Part shown: positions 1 to 11,500 of the stretch, in pieces
Layout: the number at the start of each line of letters is the position of its first letter
Position numbering within the stretch: the first letter of the stretch is position 1
Assembly (NCBI GenBank): GCA_028279515.1
Contig: JANQNQ010000002.1
Location: 124,001-188,000 of the forward strand
Length of the DNA: 64,000 nucleotides
Direction: 5' to 3'
Origin: Flavobacteriaceae bacterium
GTDB lineage: Bacteria; Bacteroidota; Bacteroidia; Flavobacteriales; Flavobacteriaceae
Position numbers and translations under genes: made by a program
The notes under the pieces: model-generated
What the model saw: the letters and a program-made list of their open reading frames with translations, nothing else
Database searches by the model: none
Told to the model about the DNA's origin: nothing

Positions 1-2860
1 CGCTACTCCAATCTCAGTAAATCTAGGACCTACAACGGTTACTACCTTAACAGACGTTGCAGAGCGTATTTGGAAAGTCACTGAAATCGCTACTACCGAC
101 ATCACAACTGCAAAGGTTTCGGTTGCAACGGCAGACTTAGTAAGTCTTCCGGCTCTTTCAGGAAATGATGCATATGTGATGATCTTGGCAGACGATGATG
201 CTTTCACTACCGGAATCGAAACGGTATTCCTTCAAACTAATGGAGCCAATCAAGAAGCTTATTACGATTTTGATGGTACCAAGTACTTCACTTTCGGTGT
301 AGCTCATGAGACCTTGGCCGATCGTCATATGGAGTTCGACGGAATCGACAACTACGCTAGAGTTGGTGACAACGTAGATCTTTCTGGTCCGTTTTCTATC
401 TCTGCTTGGGTATACTCTAGAGGATCCAACAACAATAACGATGAAAAAACAATCATTTCTAAAAGAGGAAGTGGTACCGACGGATACCATTTCTATCTAA
501 GAGACGATAATCGCCTAGAAATGAGATTTGACAGTGGTGGCAGTGATCAAATAACTTCAAATACAACTCTTAATGATGGACAATGGCGACATGTGGCCTT
601 CACCTTTGATGGCTCCAATGCCAGACTGTATATCGACGGCGTTTTGGACAATACAGAGGCCATGAACGCTCCGACTGCCAATGCTTATAATCTATGTATA
701 GGCGGAAGATGGATCGATAAGGGGGATCAGCGTAACTTCTTTATTGGAAATCTTGAAGAAATTAGAATCTGGGATACTGCGCTCTCTGCTATCCAATTGC
801 GTTATATTATGAATCAAGAGATCGAACAAGACGGAAGCGGAAACGTAGACGGAGAGATTCTACCAGTGAGCATTAGCCGTAATGATATCAATGCAGTGCC
901 ATGGTCTGACTTGTTGGCTTACTATAATATGAATTCGTACATAGGAACCCACTTAAACGATGTATCTGGCAATGCCAATAGAGCTAGCTTGGTGGTTCCA
1001 GACAACTTTAGTCTAGCAGATCAAACAGCTCCGCTACCTTATGTTTCGGCAAGCGCTTCAGCTTGGACCACATCAGGTACATGGGCCAATGGCAGTGATA
1101 TGTACGTTCCGAATTCTACGCTTACCATAAATGGCACAGCAACGGTCATCGATTGGAATATCGTCTCTATAGGACATAATGTAACCATGTCTGCTGACAA
1201 AACTGTACTCGGAATGCTTTCAACGGCTGGCGAACTATCAGTAACATCAGATCGTGAGCTTAGAGTAACGCACTATCTCGAGTTGGACGGGATTATCGAT
1301 CTTGAAGGCGAATCACAACTAATACAAGAAACGGATAGTGACCTTGCTGTAAGCAGTAGTGGTTATATCGAACGTGATCAACAAGGAATCGCAGATAGCT
1401 ATACCTATAACTACTGGGGATCTCCTGTAGGTCGTGTAAATACAACCACAAACAATACCGCCTACGCGTTGACTTCAACCTTGTTTGATGGTACCAACCC
1501 AAGCATTCCTGCGGCCATCAATTATCAGGCAGCATTTAACGCGGCTGATAGCGGACCTACAAGTCCGATTACCATTAGTTCCTATTGGATGTATCGTTTT
1601 GTAAATAGTACAGCCGATGACATCACCGCATGGAATTATGTAGGAAGTTCGGGTAATATAACCGTTGGTGAAGGATTTACCATGAAAGGAGCCGGAACTG
1701 GTACAGTTACACAAGAGCAAAACTTCATTTTCGCAGGTAAACCCAACAACGGCACCATTACACTGCCACTAGGCAACGGTAATGAGTATCTAGTTGGAAA
1801 TCCATATCCATCAGCCATTGACGCCAATGAATTTATCAGTGACAATACAGACACCAACGGTGCGCTATACTTCTGGCAGCACTGGGGTGGTTCATCACAT
1901 AACATCGGAGATTACCAAGGAGGATATGCCGTGTACAACTTAGCAGGAGGTGTTCCTGCAGCATCGCATCCAGATGTTGATCAGACAGGAAGTGGCACAA
2001 AGACACCTACTCGCTACATTCCAGTGGCACAAGGCTTCTTTGTAGTTGATGATACCGCAAACCCTGCGGGTGGCAACGTAGTATTCGAAAATGATCAACG
2101 TGTATTCAGAACGGAAGGCTCTGGAGACTCTATGTTCATTCGAAATTCGGAAACTACAGAGAGAGCTCCAGATGAGGAAGAGGACGAACGCATGAAGTTC
2201 AGAATCGGATTCGATTCGCCAGGAGAATTACATCGTCAGCTCCTGCTAACTATAGATGAAACTTCAACATCAGATGTTGACTGGGCTTTCGATGCACGTC
2301 TTAACGAAGAGCAATACGACGATATGTATTGGATGATCAATGACGGAAAGTACCTCATTCAAGCTGTACCTGATGCAGGTCCAGACAGGGTTCTTCCTAT
2401 AGGTATTACTGTAACAAGAGAAGGTGATGCGTCTATAGGTATTGATGAACTTGAAAATGTTTCAGACGATGTTGACATCTACTTACACGATAAGATCACA
2501 GATACCTATCACGACCTTAGATTAGGTGCCTACGACGTTTTCTTGACCGTAGGAAACCACTCAGATAGATTTGATCTACAGTTCTACCAAGAGGTATTGA
2601 GTATTGATGATCCTATTTTAGGAGAGGATCTAACAATGAATTATTTCAGTAGCCTAGATGCTATTAGAATCACAAATAATAGTAGCAACGTCCTTAAGAC
2701 AGCTACCTTGTTCAACATTCTTGGGCAGGAAGTCAAGACCTGGGAACTCGTATCTGAAACTTCACAAGATTTGAACGTAAATAACATTCGAAGTGGCAGC
2801 TATATTCTAAAATTACAAACAGAAACTACAACACTCACAAAGAAATTTATTATTGAATAA
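1..2860 (+). CDS. Giant LamG-containing T9SS-sorted surface protein, 5' end missing
   Basis: The reading frame is open from base 2, so the first in-frame ATG at 176 is not the start; at least 952 residues are present and the N-terminal head lies outside the window. Counting from base 2: the end of the IGRDD module (to about residue 105), a LamG/concanavalin-like fold (about 108-272, with FDGIDNYARVGD, ISAWVY, WRHVAFTFDG, IYIDGVLD-like and EEIRIWD motifs), the NYWGSPVG module, the GNPYPSAID and PVAQGFFV module, an acidic linker, the FDSPGELHRQLLLT module and a type A T9SS sorting domain (NILGQEV, SGSYILKL, KKFIIE ending). The protein should be secreted across the outer membrane and attached or released by T9SS. 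LamG folds bind sugars, proteins or calcium in other proteins; the ligand here is unknown. No obvious intrinsic terminator follows, only 258 bases to the next start. Confidence 0.85.
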   Translation, partial: ATPISVNLGPTTVTTLTDVAERIWKVTEIATTDITTAKVSVATADLVSLPALSGNDAYVMILADDDAFTTGIETVFLQTNGANQEAYYDFDGTKYFTFGVAHETLADRHMEFDGIDNYARVGDNVDLSGPFSISAWVYSRGSNNNNDEKTIISKRGSGTDGYHFYLRDDNRLEMRFDSGGSDQITSNTTLNDGQWRHVAFTFDGSNARLYIDGVLDNTEAMNAPTANAYNLCIGGRWIDKGDQRNFFIGNLEEIRIWDTALSAIQLRYIMNQEIEQDGSGNVDGEILPVSISRNDINAVPWSDLLAYYNMNSYIGTHLNDVSGNANRASLVVPDNFSLADQTAPLPYVSASASAWTTSGTWANGSDMYVPNSTLTINGTATVIDWNIVSIGHNVTMSADKTVLGMLSTAGELSVTSDRELRVTHYLELDGIIDLEGESQLIQETDSDLAVSSSGYIERDQQGIADSYTYNYWGSPVGRVNTTTNNTAYALTSTLFDGTNPSIPAAINYQAAFNAADSGPTSPITISSYWMYRFVNSTADDITAWNYVGSSGNITVGEGFTMKGAGTGTVTQEQNFIFAGKPNNGTITLPLGNGNEYLVGNPYPSAIDANEFISDNTDTNGALYFWQHWGGSSHNIGDYQGGYAVYNLAGGVPAASHPDVDQTGSGTKTPTRYIPVAQGFFVVDDTANPAGGNVVFENDQRVFRTEGSGDSMFIRNSETTERAPDEEEDERMKFRIGFDSPGELHRQLLLTIDETSTSDVDWAFDARLNEEQYDDMYWMINDGKYLIQAVPDAGPDRVLPIGITVTREGDASIGIDELENVSDDVDIYLHDKITDTYHDLRLGAYDVFLTVGNHSDRFDLQFYQEVLSIDDPILGEDLTMNYFSSLDAIRITNNSSNVLKTATLFNILGQEVKTWELVSETSQDLNVNNIRSGSYILKLQTETTTLTKKFIIE

Positions 2861-3118
2861 TACTTAGCCTATTTTTCATAAGCTATTGACAACAAGGCGT
2901 CTACGTATTACTACTTAGGCGCTTTCTTACTTTTCGATGTAATCTAAATACTTCATTTATTAGGAAAAATCCTGTTGACACTGTGCGAGCATAACATTTA
3001 GTCGACTTTATAAGTGATATGGCTTGTATATCGGGGATTTACAGTTTTTTTTATGAGATTCGATATGGTAAAACACCAGAAACTGTAAATAATTTGAATA
3101 ACCTCAAATCTCAAGCAT

Positions 3119-6100
3119 ATGAAAAAAAGTACATTTCGCATGTCACGCGCGCTTGTGTTTGTGTTCCCCTTCTTATTCGGATTATCGGTATCTCAAGCGC
3201 AGATAACCATCGCTAAACAAAGTTTCGAATCATCCGGCGATACCTGGACTCCCCTTACCCTTTCGACACCGGCTTGCACTTCTGGAACTTCCGTTTGGGA
3301 CTATTCTACTCTTTTGAATGGAATTGCACCAAACGATGGAGCTCAATTTTGGGGTATACGAGATCTAAGAGGACCATGCAACGGAGACAATTTTGTATTT
3401 GAAAGCATCTCATTACCTAATGTAGATATTTCTTCCTATTCTAATGTTTCAATCTCTTTTGATTATTATGCCATTGGCTTTGATAATCAAGATGATATTG
3501 CTTATCAAGTATATTTTGATAATATAGGACAAGGAATAAATCTGGTTGTAGATGGTGGAAACTTTAACAGCAATACAGGAGGTTGGCTCACAGAAACAAT
3601 CAATGTGCCAGTTGCGGTAACCAACGTACGTATAGAAATACGTGTAAGGCAAGATGACATAGATGACTATGGAGCTTTAGACAATATACAAATTGAAGGA
3701 TCTAATCCGCCCGAAATTGACCTTATTGGTAACGGAAATGCCATTCCCGATGGAAGTACAGGATCTTCAACAGTAAACGATACCAACTTTGGTGTTACCA
3801 CTGCGGGCACGCCAGTTGTTAAGACTTTTACTATCGAAAATAATGGTACAGGTGACCTAGACCTTACCGGAGTACCTTTGGTTTCCATATCGGGTAGTGC
3901 AGATTTTACAGTAACAGCAGTCCCAACAACTCCTGTTACGGCAGGGGGAAGCACAACATTCGACATAACATATAACCCCTTGGTAGCCAGCTCTGCTACA
4001 GCCATTGTTACCATCAATAATAACGACTTCAACGAATCCATATATGATTTTGTTATCCAAGGAACAGCGACACCTGTGGGTGGTGGCCCAGAGATCGAAG
4101 TACAAGGAAACGATCAACCCATCTTTGATGGGGACACAACCCCATCTGTAGAGGATTTCACCGATTTCGGTATCACCAACCTGACCACGGCAATCTCCAT
4201 CCCATTCTTTATCTACAACTTCGGTTCATCTGATCTTACATTGTCAAGTACGTCTTTGAGTGGAAGTAGTGATTTTTCACTTATTCCTCCTTCTTCATCC
4301 ACAATTGCCACAGGAGGTATCACCGATTTCGTAGTGACTTTTACACCAAACAGCATTGGTACGTTCAGTACTACCGTGACCATCTCGAACGATGACTCTG
4401 ATGAAGGCACCTATACCTTCGTAATTCGCGCAGAAGTTCAAAACTTAGTAAACCCAGTTGATGGTCCAGGAGGTGTCAATGGAAATCTTAAACTGTGGCT
4501 GAAGGCAGATAGTGTCGCCTCATCTTTTAACGATGGAGATCTGGTCACTTCATGGGATGACCAAGCCTACGGAAGTACACGTACAGCTCGTGCAAAAGTA
4601 AGCGAAGAACCTACCTTTAGGGATAATGCTTCAAACAATATCAACTTTAACCCTTCTGTTTATTTTGACGGAACTAAGTCAATGTATGCAGGTCAAGGTT
4701 TTAACAACCATGATATGTATATCGTCGTAAAGCCAGACGGTCTTATCGACCAAAGCAGCAGTGCCAAAGATATTTTTTGCGGCGATGATGTTCTTATTAA
4801 CCCTACTGCCCAAGACGTTACAGGTTTCGAAATGGGAGCTTCTTCCGCACGCTACACTAATGAAGTTGTCGCTTACAATCAAGCGACCGAGTCTCAATAC
4901 GGAGCTGCAGAGATTGGAACGTCCTATTCTGGTGTTCAAATGTTCAATGTTCGAAAGAAAAGTTCTGGTGGCGGGGTTGACCTTTATAATAATGGAGCTA
5001 TACTAACGACCACAGAAGTAAATACCAGTTCGTATAAAGATATCGTAAACTCAAGATATTGGTTAGGTAGAAGTGAATTATTTGCAGCTAGTTATGATGG
5101 AAGTATTCTAGAGGTTATCACCTATGACACAAGAAATTCAGATGCAAACCGCGATCGCATTGAATCGTACTTGGCCATAAAGTATGGAGTTACTTTAGGA
5201 ATCAATGGTACTTCTCAAGATTACTATGATTCAAGTGGAAGCGTTATTTGGGACGCTTCGATGCATGCCGGTTTCAATTATGACATTGCCGGGATTGGCC
5301 GAGACGATAATTCACTCTTGAACCAAAAACAATCTAAAAGTGAAAATAGCACTAGTGAGGTTTCTATAGGCCTTGGAGATATTGCAGCTACAAATTCTGC
5401 CAACGCCAATACCTTTTCAAATGACGGAGACTTTCTCATTTGGGGGCATAATGGTGGCGACTTAAACTTCACTTCAAGCACCATTAACTTTACCTTGGGA
5501 CCAGAGGCCATTACAACAACTACCGACATCACAGATAGAATTTGGAAGATCGTTGAAGTCGCTGGCGATGTTCCTACTGTAAAAGTTTCAGTACCAACTG
5601 CCTCCTTTGTGTCTGGATTACCTGCACTTTCTGGTAATGATGCTTACGTAATGTATATTGCTGATGACGCAGGATTCACCACAAATCAAGAGACCATTTT
5701 TCTTGAAACTAACGGTGCAAACCAAGAAATCACCTATGATTTTAACGGTACCAAATTCTTCACCTTTGGTGTAGCCCATGAAGTGGTAGCACCGAGAAGA
5801 ATGGAATTTGACGGCAACAATGATCACATCACTATAGGAGATAAGCTCGACATTAACTCAGCCTTCTCTATTTCTGCTTGGGTCAGAACTACAGGGTCCA
5901 ATGCCAATTCGGATGGAAAGACCATCGTCTCTAAAAACGGTGTAAGTACTGGCTACATACTTTTGGTAAGAGATAATAACACCATACGCTTTGGCAACGG
6001 AAATGGAGAAATCATAACGTCAAGTACCGCTATTACAACAAATGTCTGGCACCATGTTGCCTTGGTACATGATGGTTCTTCAGCTAGCATATATATAGAT

Positions 6101-8329
6101 GGAGTCTTAGACATCTCATCAAACATTGGACTTCCAAGCGACAACAGTAATATCTTCAGTATCGGTGCTCATTACAGAAGTGAAACCGACATACGAAGCG
6201 ATTTTGCAGGTGACCTTGACGAGGTCAGAATATGGGATGGTGCGCTTACCGTAGATCAGATTCGGTTTATGATGAATCAAGAAATTGAAGAGTTTGGCAC
6301 AGGTGTTCAGGGAAGTATTTTACCTAACACATTGAGTAAGAATGACATTAGTTCGCTGAATTGGGCCAATCTCAGAGCGTATTATTCAATGAATACGTAT
6401 ATAGGCACCAACCTAAATGATGTTTCTGGTAACGGAAATCGAGGAAGTCTTAAAACTCCAGATAATTACGACATAGAATCACAAACGGCCCCATTACCAT
6501 ACGTGTCATTGGCAGGTGGAAATTGGAACACAACAGCCGCTTGGGAAAATGCAGCCGTGGGACCTCTTTCTGGTCAATATTTCCCAAATTCTGCTTCAAT
6601 CGTAAATGGCGCTATCACAATCGATTGGAATATTGTCTCTGTAGGGCATGATGTTTCCGTAGGTCGGGATAGAAATGTTCTAGGGTTGATCTCTACAGCA
6701 AATGAACTGTCTGTTATTGGCGACAGTGAATTGTTCGTTTCACATTACTTGTCATTAGACGGTGTCATTGACCTTGAAGGCGAATCACAACTGGTTCAAA
6801 ACGCAGGAAGCGATCTTGAAGCGACCAGTAGTGGCTATATTGAAAAAGATCAGCAAGGAACGGCCGATAGCTATACATATAACTATTGGGGATCACCTGT
6901 AGGTGCTATTAATAATAGTTCAAACAATAGTGATTTCACGATTGGCGCTACTTTGATGGATGGAACCAATACTGCTTCACCTCAAAGCATCAATTTTCAA
7001 GGAGCCTTTAATGCGGCCGATGGCGGTGCGACCAGTCCAATCACTATGAGTACCTTTTGGATGTATAAGTTTGTAAATAGTACTGCGGAAGATATCAATG
7101 CCTGGAATCAAGTCGGAAGTAGTGGTTCTGTTTCAGTCGGTGAAGGTTTCATCATGAAAGGGGCCGGTACTGGAAATGTGGCCGATGATCAGAACTTTGT
7201 TTTCATGGGCAAACCTAATAACGGAACAATAACGCTTCCTCTAGGAGATGGCAACGAATATTTGGTCGGAAATCCGTATGCATCAGCCATAGATGCCGAT
7301 GCTTTCATTTTTGACAATCCTTCAACTGACGGTGCTGTACGATTCTGGCAGCATTGGGGAGGAGCATCACACAATATCGGAGAGTATCAAGGAGGCTATG
7401 CCATTTACAATCTTTCTGGAGGAGCACCAGCAGTTTCTCATCCAGATGTAGACCAAACCGGAAGTGGTACCAAAACACCAGGTCGCTATATCCCGGTAGC
7501 CCAAGGATTCTTTGTCACCGACAATACAGCAGATCCTTCTGGAGGCACTATCACATTCGAAAATGATCAACGAATTTTTGTTACAGAAGCATCTAGCAGC
7601 TCAGTTTTTATACGAAGTACTGAGGAAAATGATGATGATGACGATGAATTTGCCGATACCCGTACAAAATTTAGAATCGGTTTTGATTCTCCAGGAGAAT
7701 TGTACAGACAGCTATTGCTAACGGTAGATGAGCGTACCACTATGGGTGTTGACCGAGCTTTTGATGCTGTTAAGACAGAAGTACAATATGACGATATGTT
7801 CTGGATGGTTGACGATTCTCCATGCATTATTCAAGGAATACCAAGTGTAGAATCTGCTGTTGAGTTACCATTGTCCATTTCATTGACCTATGGAGGGCTA
7901 GCCAAAATAAGCATCGATGCATTAGAAAACGTTCCAGATGACATAAACGTTCTCTTACAAGATGTGTTGGCTGGCACATTCACCGATTTACGTGAAACCT
8001 CTTTTGAGGTGAATCTTGCAGCCGGAGATTACACCGACAGATTTGTGTTGGTTTTGAACAGAGACACCTTAAGTATCGACGACCAGATCCTCGAAGAGGA
8101 CTTCGACATATTTTATTTAAGAAATACACGAACACTTCGCATTGTGAACCCCAAAAACTTGCATATTTCCAATATTGAAATGTTCAATCTTTTAGGGCAA
8201 AAAATAAAACCTTCAATGGTTTTAAACGCAGAAAATGATTACATAGTTAGTGGGTTAAGTACTGGAAACTACATTGTTAAAGTGACCACTGAAAAAGGCG
8301 CGATCACTAAAAAAATTGCCGTCGAGTAG
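3119..8329 (+). CDS. Giant modular T9SS-sorted surface protein (choice-of-anchor D x2, LamG)
   Basis: 1736 residues. A signal peptide covers about residues 1-28 (ends SQAQ). A jelly-roll, MAM-like domain follows (about 28-195), then two choice-of-anchor-D type Ig-like repeats (about 197-318 and 324-440, each opening with PEI(D/E) and closing with a FVIxG-like strand). The shared scaffold begins with LKLWLKADS (about 451) and runs through the IGRDD module (about 704-891), LamG fold (about 893-1058), NYWGSPVG module (about 1128-1270), GNPYASAID/QGFFV module (about 1341-1491), an Asp-rich linker (run of five Asp near 1505), the FDSPGELYRQLLLT module (about 1514-1645) and the T9SS type A sorting domain (about 1651-1736, NLLGQKI, TGNYIVKV, KKIAVE). 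The ATG at 3119 is chosen because a good signal peptide follows at once. Probable role: adhesion or ligand binding at the cell surface; this is inference. Confidence 0.9.
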   Translation: MKKSTFRMSRALVFVFPFLFGLSVSQAQITIAKQSFESSGDTWTPLTLSTPACTSGTSVWDYSTLLNGIAPNDGAQFWGIRDLRGPCNGDNFVFESISLPNVDISSYSNVSISFDYYAIGFDNQDDIAYQVYFDNIGQGINLVVDGGNFNSNTGGWLTETINVPVAVTNVRIEIRVRQDDIDDYGALDNIQIEGSNPPEIDLIGNGNAIPDGSTGSSTVNDTNFGVTTAGTPVVKTFTIENNGTGDLDLTGVPLVSISGSADFTVTAVPTTPVTAGGSTTFDITYNPLVASSATAIVTINNNDFNESIYDFVIQGTATPVGGGPEIEVQGNDQPIFDGDTTPSVEDFTDFGITNLTTAISIPFFIYNFGSSDLTLSSTSLSGSSDFSLIPPSSSTIATGGITDFVVTFTPNSIGTFSTTVTISNDDSDEGTYTFVIRAEVQNLVNPVDGPGGVNGNLKLWLKADSVASSFNDGDLVTSWDDQAYGSTRTARAKVSEEPTFRDNASNNINFNPSVYFDGTKSMYAGQGFNNHDMYIVVKPDGLIDQSSSAKDIFCGDDVLINPTAQDVTGFEMGASSARYTNEVVAYNQATESQYGAAEIGTSYSGVQMFNVRKKSSGGGVDLYNNGAILTTTEVNTSSYKDIVNSRYWLGRSELFAASYDGSILEVITYDTRNSDANRDRIESYLAIKYGVTLGINGTSQDYYDSSGSVIWDASMHAGFNYDIAGIGRDDNSLLNQKQSKSENSTSEVSIGLGDIAATNSANANTFSNDGDFLIWGHNGGDLNFTSSTINFTLGPEAITTTTDITDRIWKIVEVAGDVPTVKVSVPTASFVSGLPALSGNDAYVMYIADDAGFTTNQETIFLETNGANQEITYDFNGTKFFTFGVAHEVVAPRRMEFDGNNDHITIGDKLDINSAFSISAWVRTTGSNANSDGKTIVSKNGVSTGYILLVRDNNTIRFGNGNGEIITSSTAITTNVWHHVALVHDGSSASIYIDGVLDISSNIGLPSDNSNIFSIGAHYRSETDIRSDFAGDLDEVRIWDGALTVDQIRFMMNQEIEEFGTGVQGSILPNTLSKNDISSLNWANLRAYYSMNTYIGTNLNDVSGNGNRGSLKTPDNYDIESQTAPLPYVSLAGGNWNTTAAWENAAVGPLSGQYFPNSASIVNGAITIDWNIVSVGHDVSVGRDRNVLGLISTANELSVIGDSELFVSHYLSLDGVIDLEGESQLVQNAGSDLEATSSGYIEKDQQGTADSYTYNYWGSPVGAINNSSNNSDFTIGATLMDGTNTASPQSINFQGAFNAADGGATSPITMSTFWMYKFVNSTAEDINAWNQVGSSGSVSVGEGFIMKGAGTGNVADDQNFVFMGKPNNGTITLPLGDGNEYLVGNPYASAIDADAFIFDNPSTDGAVRFWQHWGGASHNIGEYQGGYAIYNLSGGAPAVSHPDVDQTGSGTKTPGRYIPVAQGFFVTDNTADPSGGTITFENDQRIFVTEASSSSVFIRSTEENDDDDDEFADTRTKFRIGFDSPGELYRQLLLTVDERTTMGVDRAFDAVKTEVQYDDMFWMVDDSPCIIQGIPSVESAVELPLSISLTYGGLAKISIDALENVPDDINVLLQDVLAGTFTDLRETSFEVNLAAGDYTDRFVLVLNRDTLSIDDQILEEDFDIFYLRNTRTLRIVNPKNLHISNIEMFNLLGQKIKPSMVLNAENDYIVSGLSTGNYIVKVTTEKGAITKKIAVE

Positions 8330-8358
8330 AACAACCAACAATGAACAATTTTTAAAGG

Positions 8359-8460
8359 TCGATAAAATTCTTTGCGAATACTGCATAGAAAATGACAATT
8401 TAATTAGATTATTCTAAAATTGTCAAATTTATGCGCGCATGGTATTTTATCGATTTTTTT
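8359..8460 (+). other. Nested inverted repeats with trailing T-tract between two giant genes
   Basis: An outer inverted repeat of 10 bp (TCGATAAAAT at 8359-8368, ATTTTATCGA at 8444-8453) encloses an inner exact 8-bp one (GACAATTT at 8394-8401, AAATTGTC at 8417-8424), and seven T follow at 8454-8460. It lies just after the stop of the 1736-residue gene. It could be a large AT-rich terminator for that gene or a protein-binding site; the stem is too AT-rich to be a classical terminator. Confidence 0.45.
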
Positions 8461-8574
8461 GTCCATTCAACCATCAAAATCAGCCAGTTACTGTTTTTTT
8501 CATAAGATTGCTGCGTAGAAACCATAATTCTACATCCAAAAAGCAGTAAACATTTAATTTTTAGCCCAAAGCTC

Positions 8575-11500
8575 ATGAAAAAAACTACACTTCCCTCATG
8601 GTACACCTATGTACTTGTGTTATTTCTAGCTTTTAGTTTTTCAACGTATTCACAAACCACTCTGTTTGATGCAGATTTTGAAACCTTGACAGGTGACAAT
8701 GCATGGACCGTTTCGGATATCGGGTCTGGAGGAAATACTTGGTTCATTGGAACCGAAAGTACAGCCTTATCTGGTGCTGATGGTGACTATGCATATTCAG
8801 AAAGAAATGGATCAGATGAATATGAAGATGACACATATCTATTACTTGAATCTTCTTCTATAGACCTCACGGGATATGAGCGTTTAACGTTCAGTATTGA
8901 TGTTTGGTATGATACCGAAGCTTCGTATGATGGTATGCGTATTGACTATTCAACCGATGGAGGCACCAACTATTATCAATTGGGGGATGATGACGGAGGC
9001 ACCAATTGGTATGATGACGTGGACATCGATGGTATTTTTGATGGCGCCTATGGTTGGGCTGGTAATAGTGGTGGGTGGCTTACGGCCACTTTTGATCTGC
9101 ACGCCCAAGCTTTCGACAATCAAAGTGATGTAAGAATTAGAATTACTTTTGCGAGTGATGGTTCAAATGCTGAGGCTGGTGTAGCTGTTGACAATGTAAC
9201 AATCGAGGGATATGCAATTACAGCGAAAACCTATCCAACTTGTGGGCCTGCTGGTATAGGAAACAACTTAGAACTTTGGCTAAAGGCAGATTCACAGATA
9301 GGAACATACACAAATGGAGCTTCGGTAGATACATGGACCGATAGTGCTTTTGGTTCTACTTGGACCAATGCTACTTCGGCTGGAACCGAAAGACCCACCT
9401 TTTATGATAATGCCGCTGATAATGTAAACTTTAACCCAGTTATCCAGTTTGATGGCAACGATGCCATGTATGGGCGTAAAGGTTTTTATAACGACGAGAT
9501 ATTTTTAGTAGTAAAACCTTCTGCCTTAACTACGGCGGCATCAGCTACGCAGGATGTTTTTTGCGGAGATTGGCACAAAGAATCTCCCGGAACTGAAGAT
9601 ATTACCGGAATTGCTATCGGAAATACTTCTGCTCGTTTTGCCAATGACATCGTAGCATACAATCAAGGAGCGAATGTTAATTACGGAAAAGGCTTAACTA
9701 GTACCACTCTTGGCTATGACAATGTGGTGCTTTTTAATGCTAGAAAAAATGCAGCAAATACTGGGATGGACCTGTTTTTCGATGGTCTTGACCTCGCTGT
9801 TTTTGGACCAACAGTGTTGCAAGAAGTAAATGCAGGCACCTATGAAGAAATTCAAGATACCCGCTATTGGTTAGGGCGAAGCGAATTTTGGGGAGCCAGC
9901 TTGCAAGGTGATGTGTTAGAGGTAATCGTATATTCTTCGCGTTTAACAGATGCCGAAAGACAACGTGTTGAAGGATACTTAGCGGTTAAATACGGAATCG
10001 CTCTAGGTTTCGACGGAACCTCAGGTGCTACTCCTCACCTACCTGTAACACTATACGACTCAACACATACTGCGCTTTGGGACACCACTGTGAATGCAGG
10101 ATATACATATAACATGGCAGCCATCGGAAGAGACGACTGTTCTACCTTGAATCAAAAACAATCTACCAGTGTAGATCCAGGAAGTGTGATTACCATCTCT
10201 CTGGGAGATACATATAGCACGAATTCTTCAAATCCAAATTCATTCACTGATGACCTTGATTTCCTAGTATGGGGAAGTAATGGTTCTGCCTTGACAGCAG
10301 CAGCCACTCCGATCTCTGTAAATTTAGGACCAACAACGGTAACAACGCTTACAGATGTGGCTGAACGTCGTTGGAAGATCACAGAAAGAGCTACAACTGA
10401 CATTGGTGTAGTAGAAGTTTCTGTTGCTACAGCAGATCTAGTAAATCTTCCTGCACTTGTAGGAAACGATGCCTACGTAATGATTCTTGCTGATGATGCG
10501 GCTTTCTCTACTGGAGTAGAAACAGTTTTCTTAGAAACTGAAGGAGCCAATCAAACAGCCAAGTACGATTTTGATGGCACAAAGTTCTTCACATTTGGAG
10601 TTGCTCACGAAACACTTGCCGATAGACATCTTGAATTTGATGGTGTTGACAATTTCGCAAATATCGGAGATAAAGTAGATTTGACAGGGCCTTTTTCAAT
10701 TTCAGCTTGGGTGTATACTACTGGTTCAAATTCAACAAATAATGCTAAAACAATTATATCAAAAAGAGGAGGGCCTAGCAATGGCTATCTTCTATATTTG
10801 AGAGATGACAATTTTGTACAGATGAATTTTGATAGTGGTTCAATTAATCAAATAACATCTAATACTGCAATTCCGCTTAATCAATGGAGACATATCGCGT
10901 TTTCCTATGATGGCGCAGATGCTCGCATCTATATTGACGGAGTCTTAGACAATACGGAAGCCATGAATGCTCCAACTGCTAATTCAAATAGTCTGTGCAT
11001 CGGAGCCAGGTATATCGATAAGAATACACAAGCAAACTTTTTCATGGGCAACATTGAGGAGATTCGAATCTGGAACCAAGCTTTGTCGGTCAATGAGATT
11101 CGCTACATTATGAATCAGGAGATTGAACAAGATGGTGGTGGAAATGTTGATGGAGAGATTCTTCCGCTAACAACAACAAAAAACGATATCAACGGCGTTC
11201 CATGGTCAGACCTTCTGGCGTATTTTAACATGAACTCATATATTGGGACACACTTGAATGACGTTTCTGGAAATGGAAACAGAGCTAGCCTAGTAGTTCC
11301 TGACAACTTTAGCATCAGAGACCAAACTGCTCCGCTTCCATACGTGACAACTACCGATTCAAATTGGACAGCAACAAGCACTTGGGAAAATGGTAGTGAG
11401 ATGTATGTACCGAACTCAAGTTTGACCATTAACGGGGTGGCTACTGATATCAATTGGAATATTGTTCAATTGGGTCATGATGTGGCAGCAACTGATGACA

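Noticed and set aside
3019..3216. 65-codon frame just before the 1736-residue gene
   Set aside because: Out of frame overlap with the signal peptide region of the real gene and no supporting signals.
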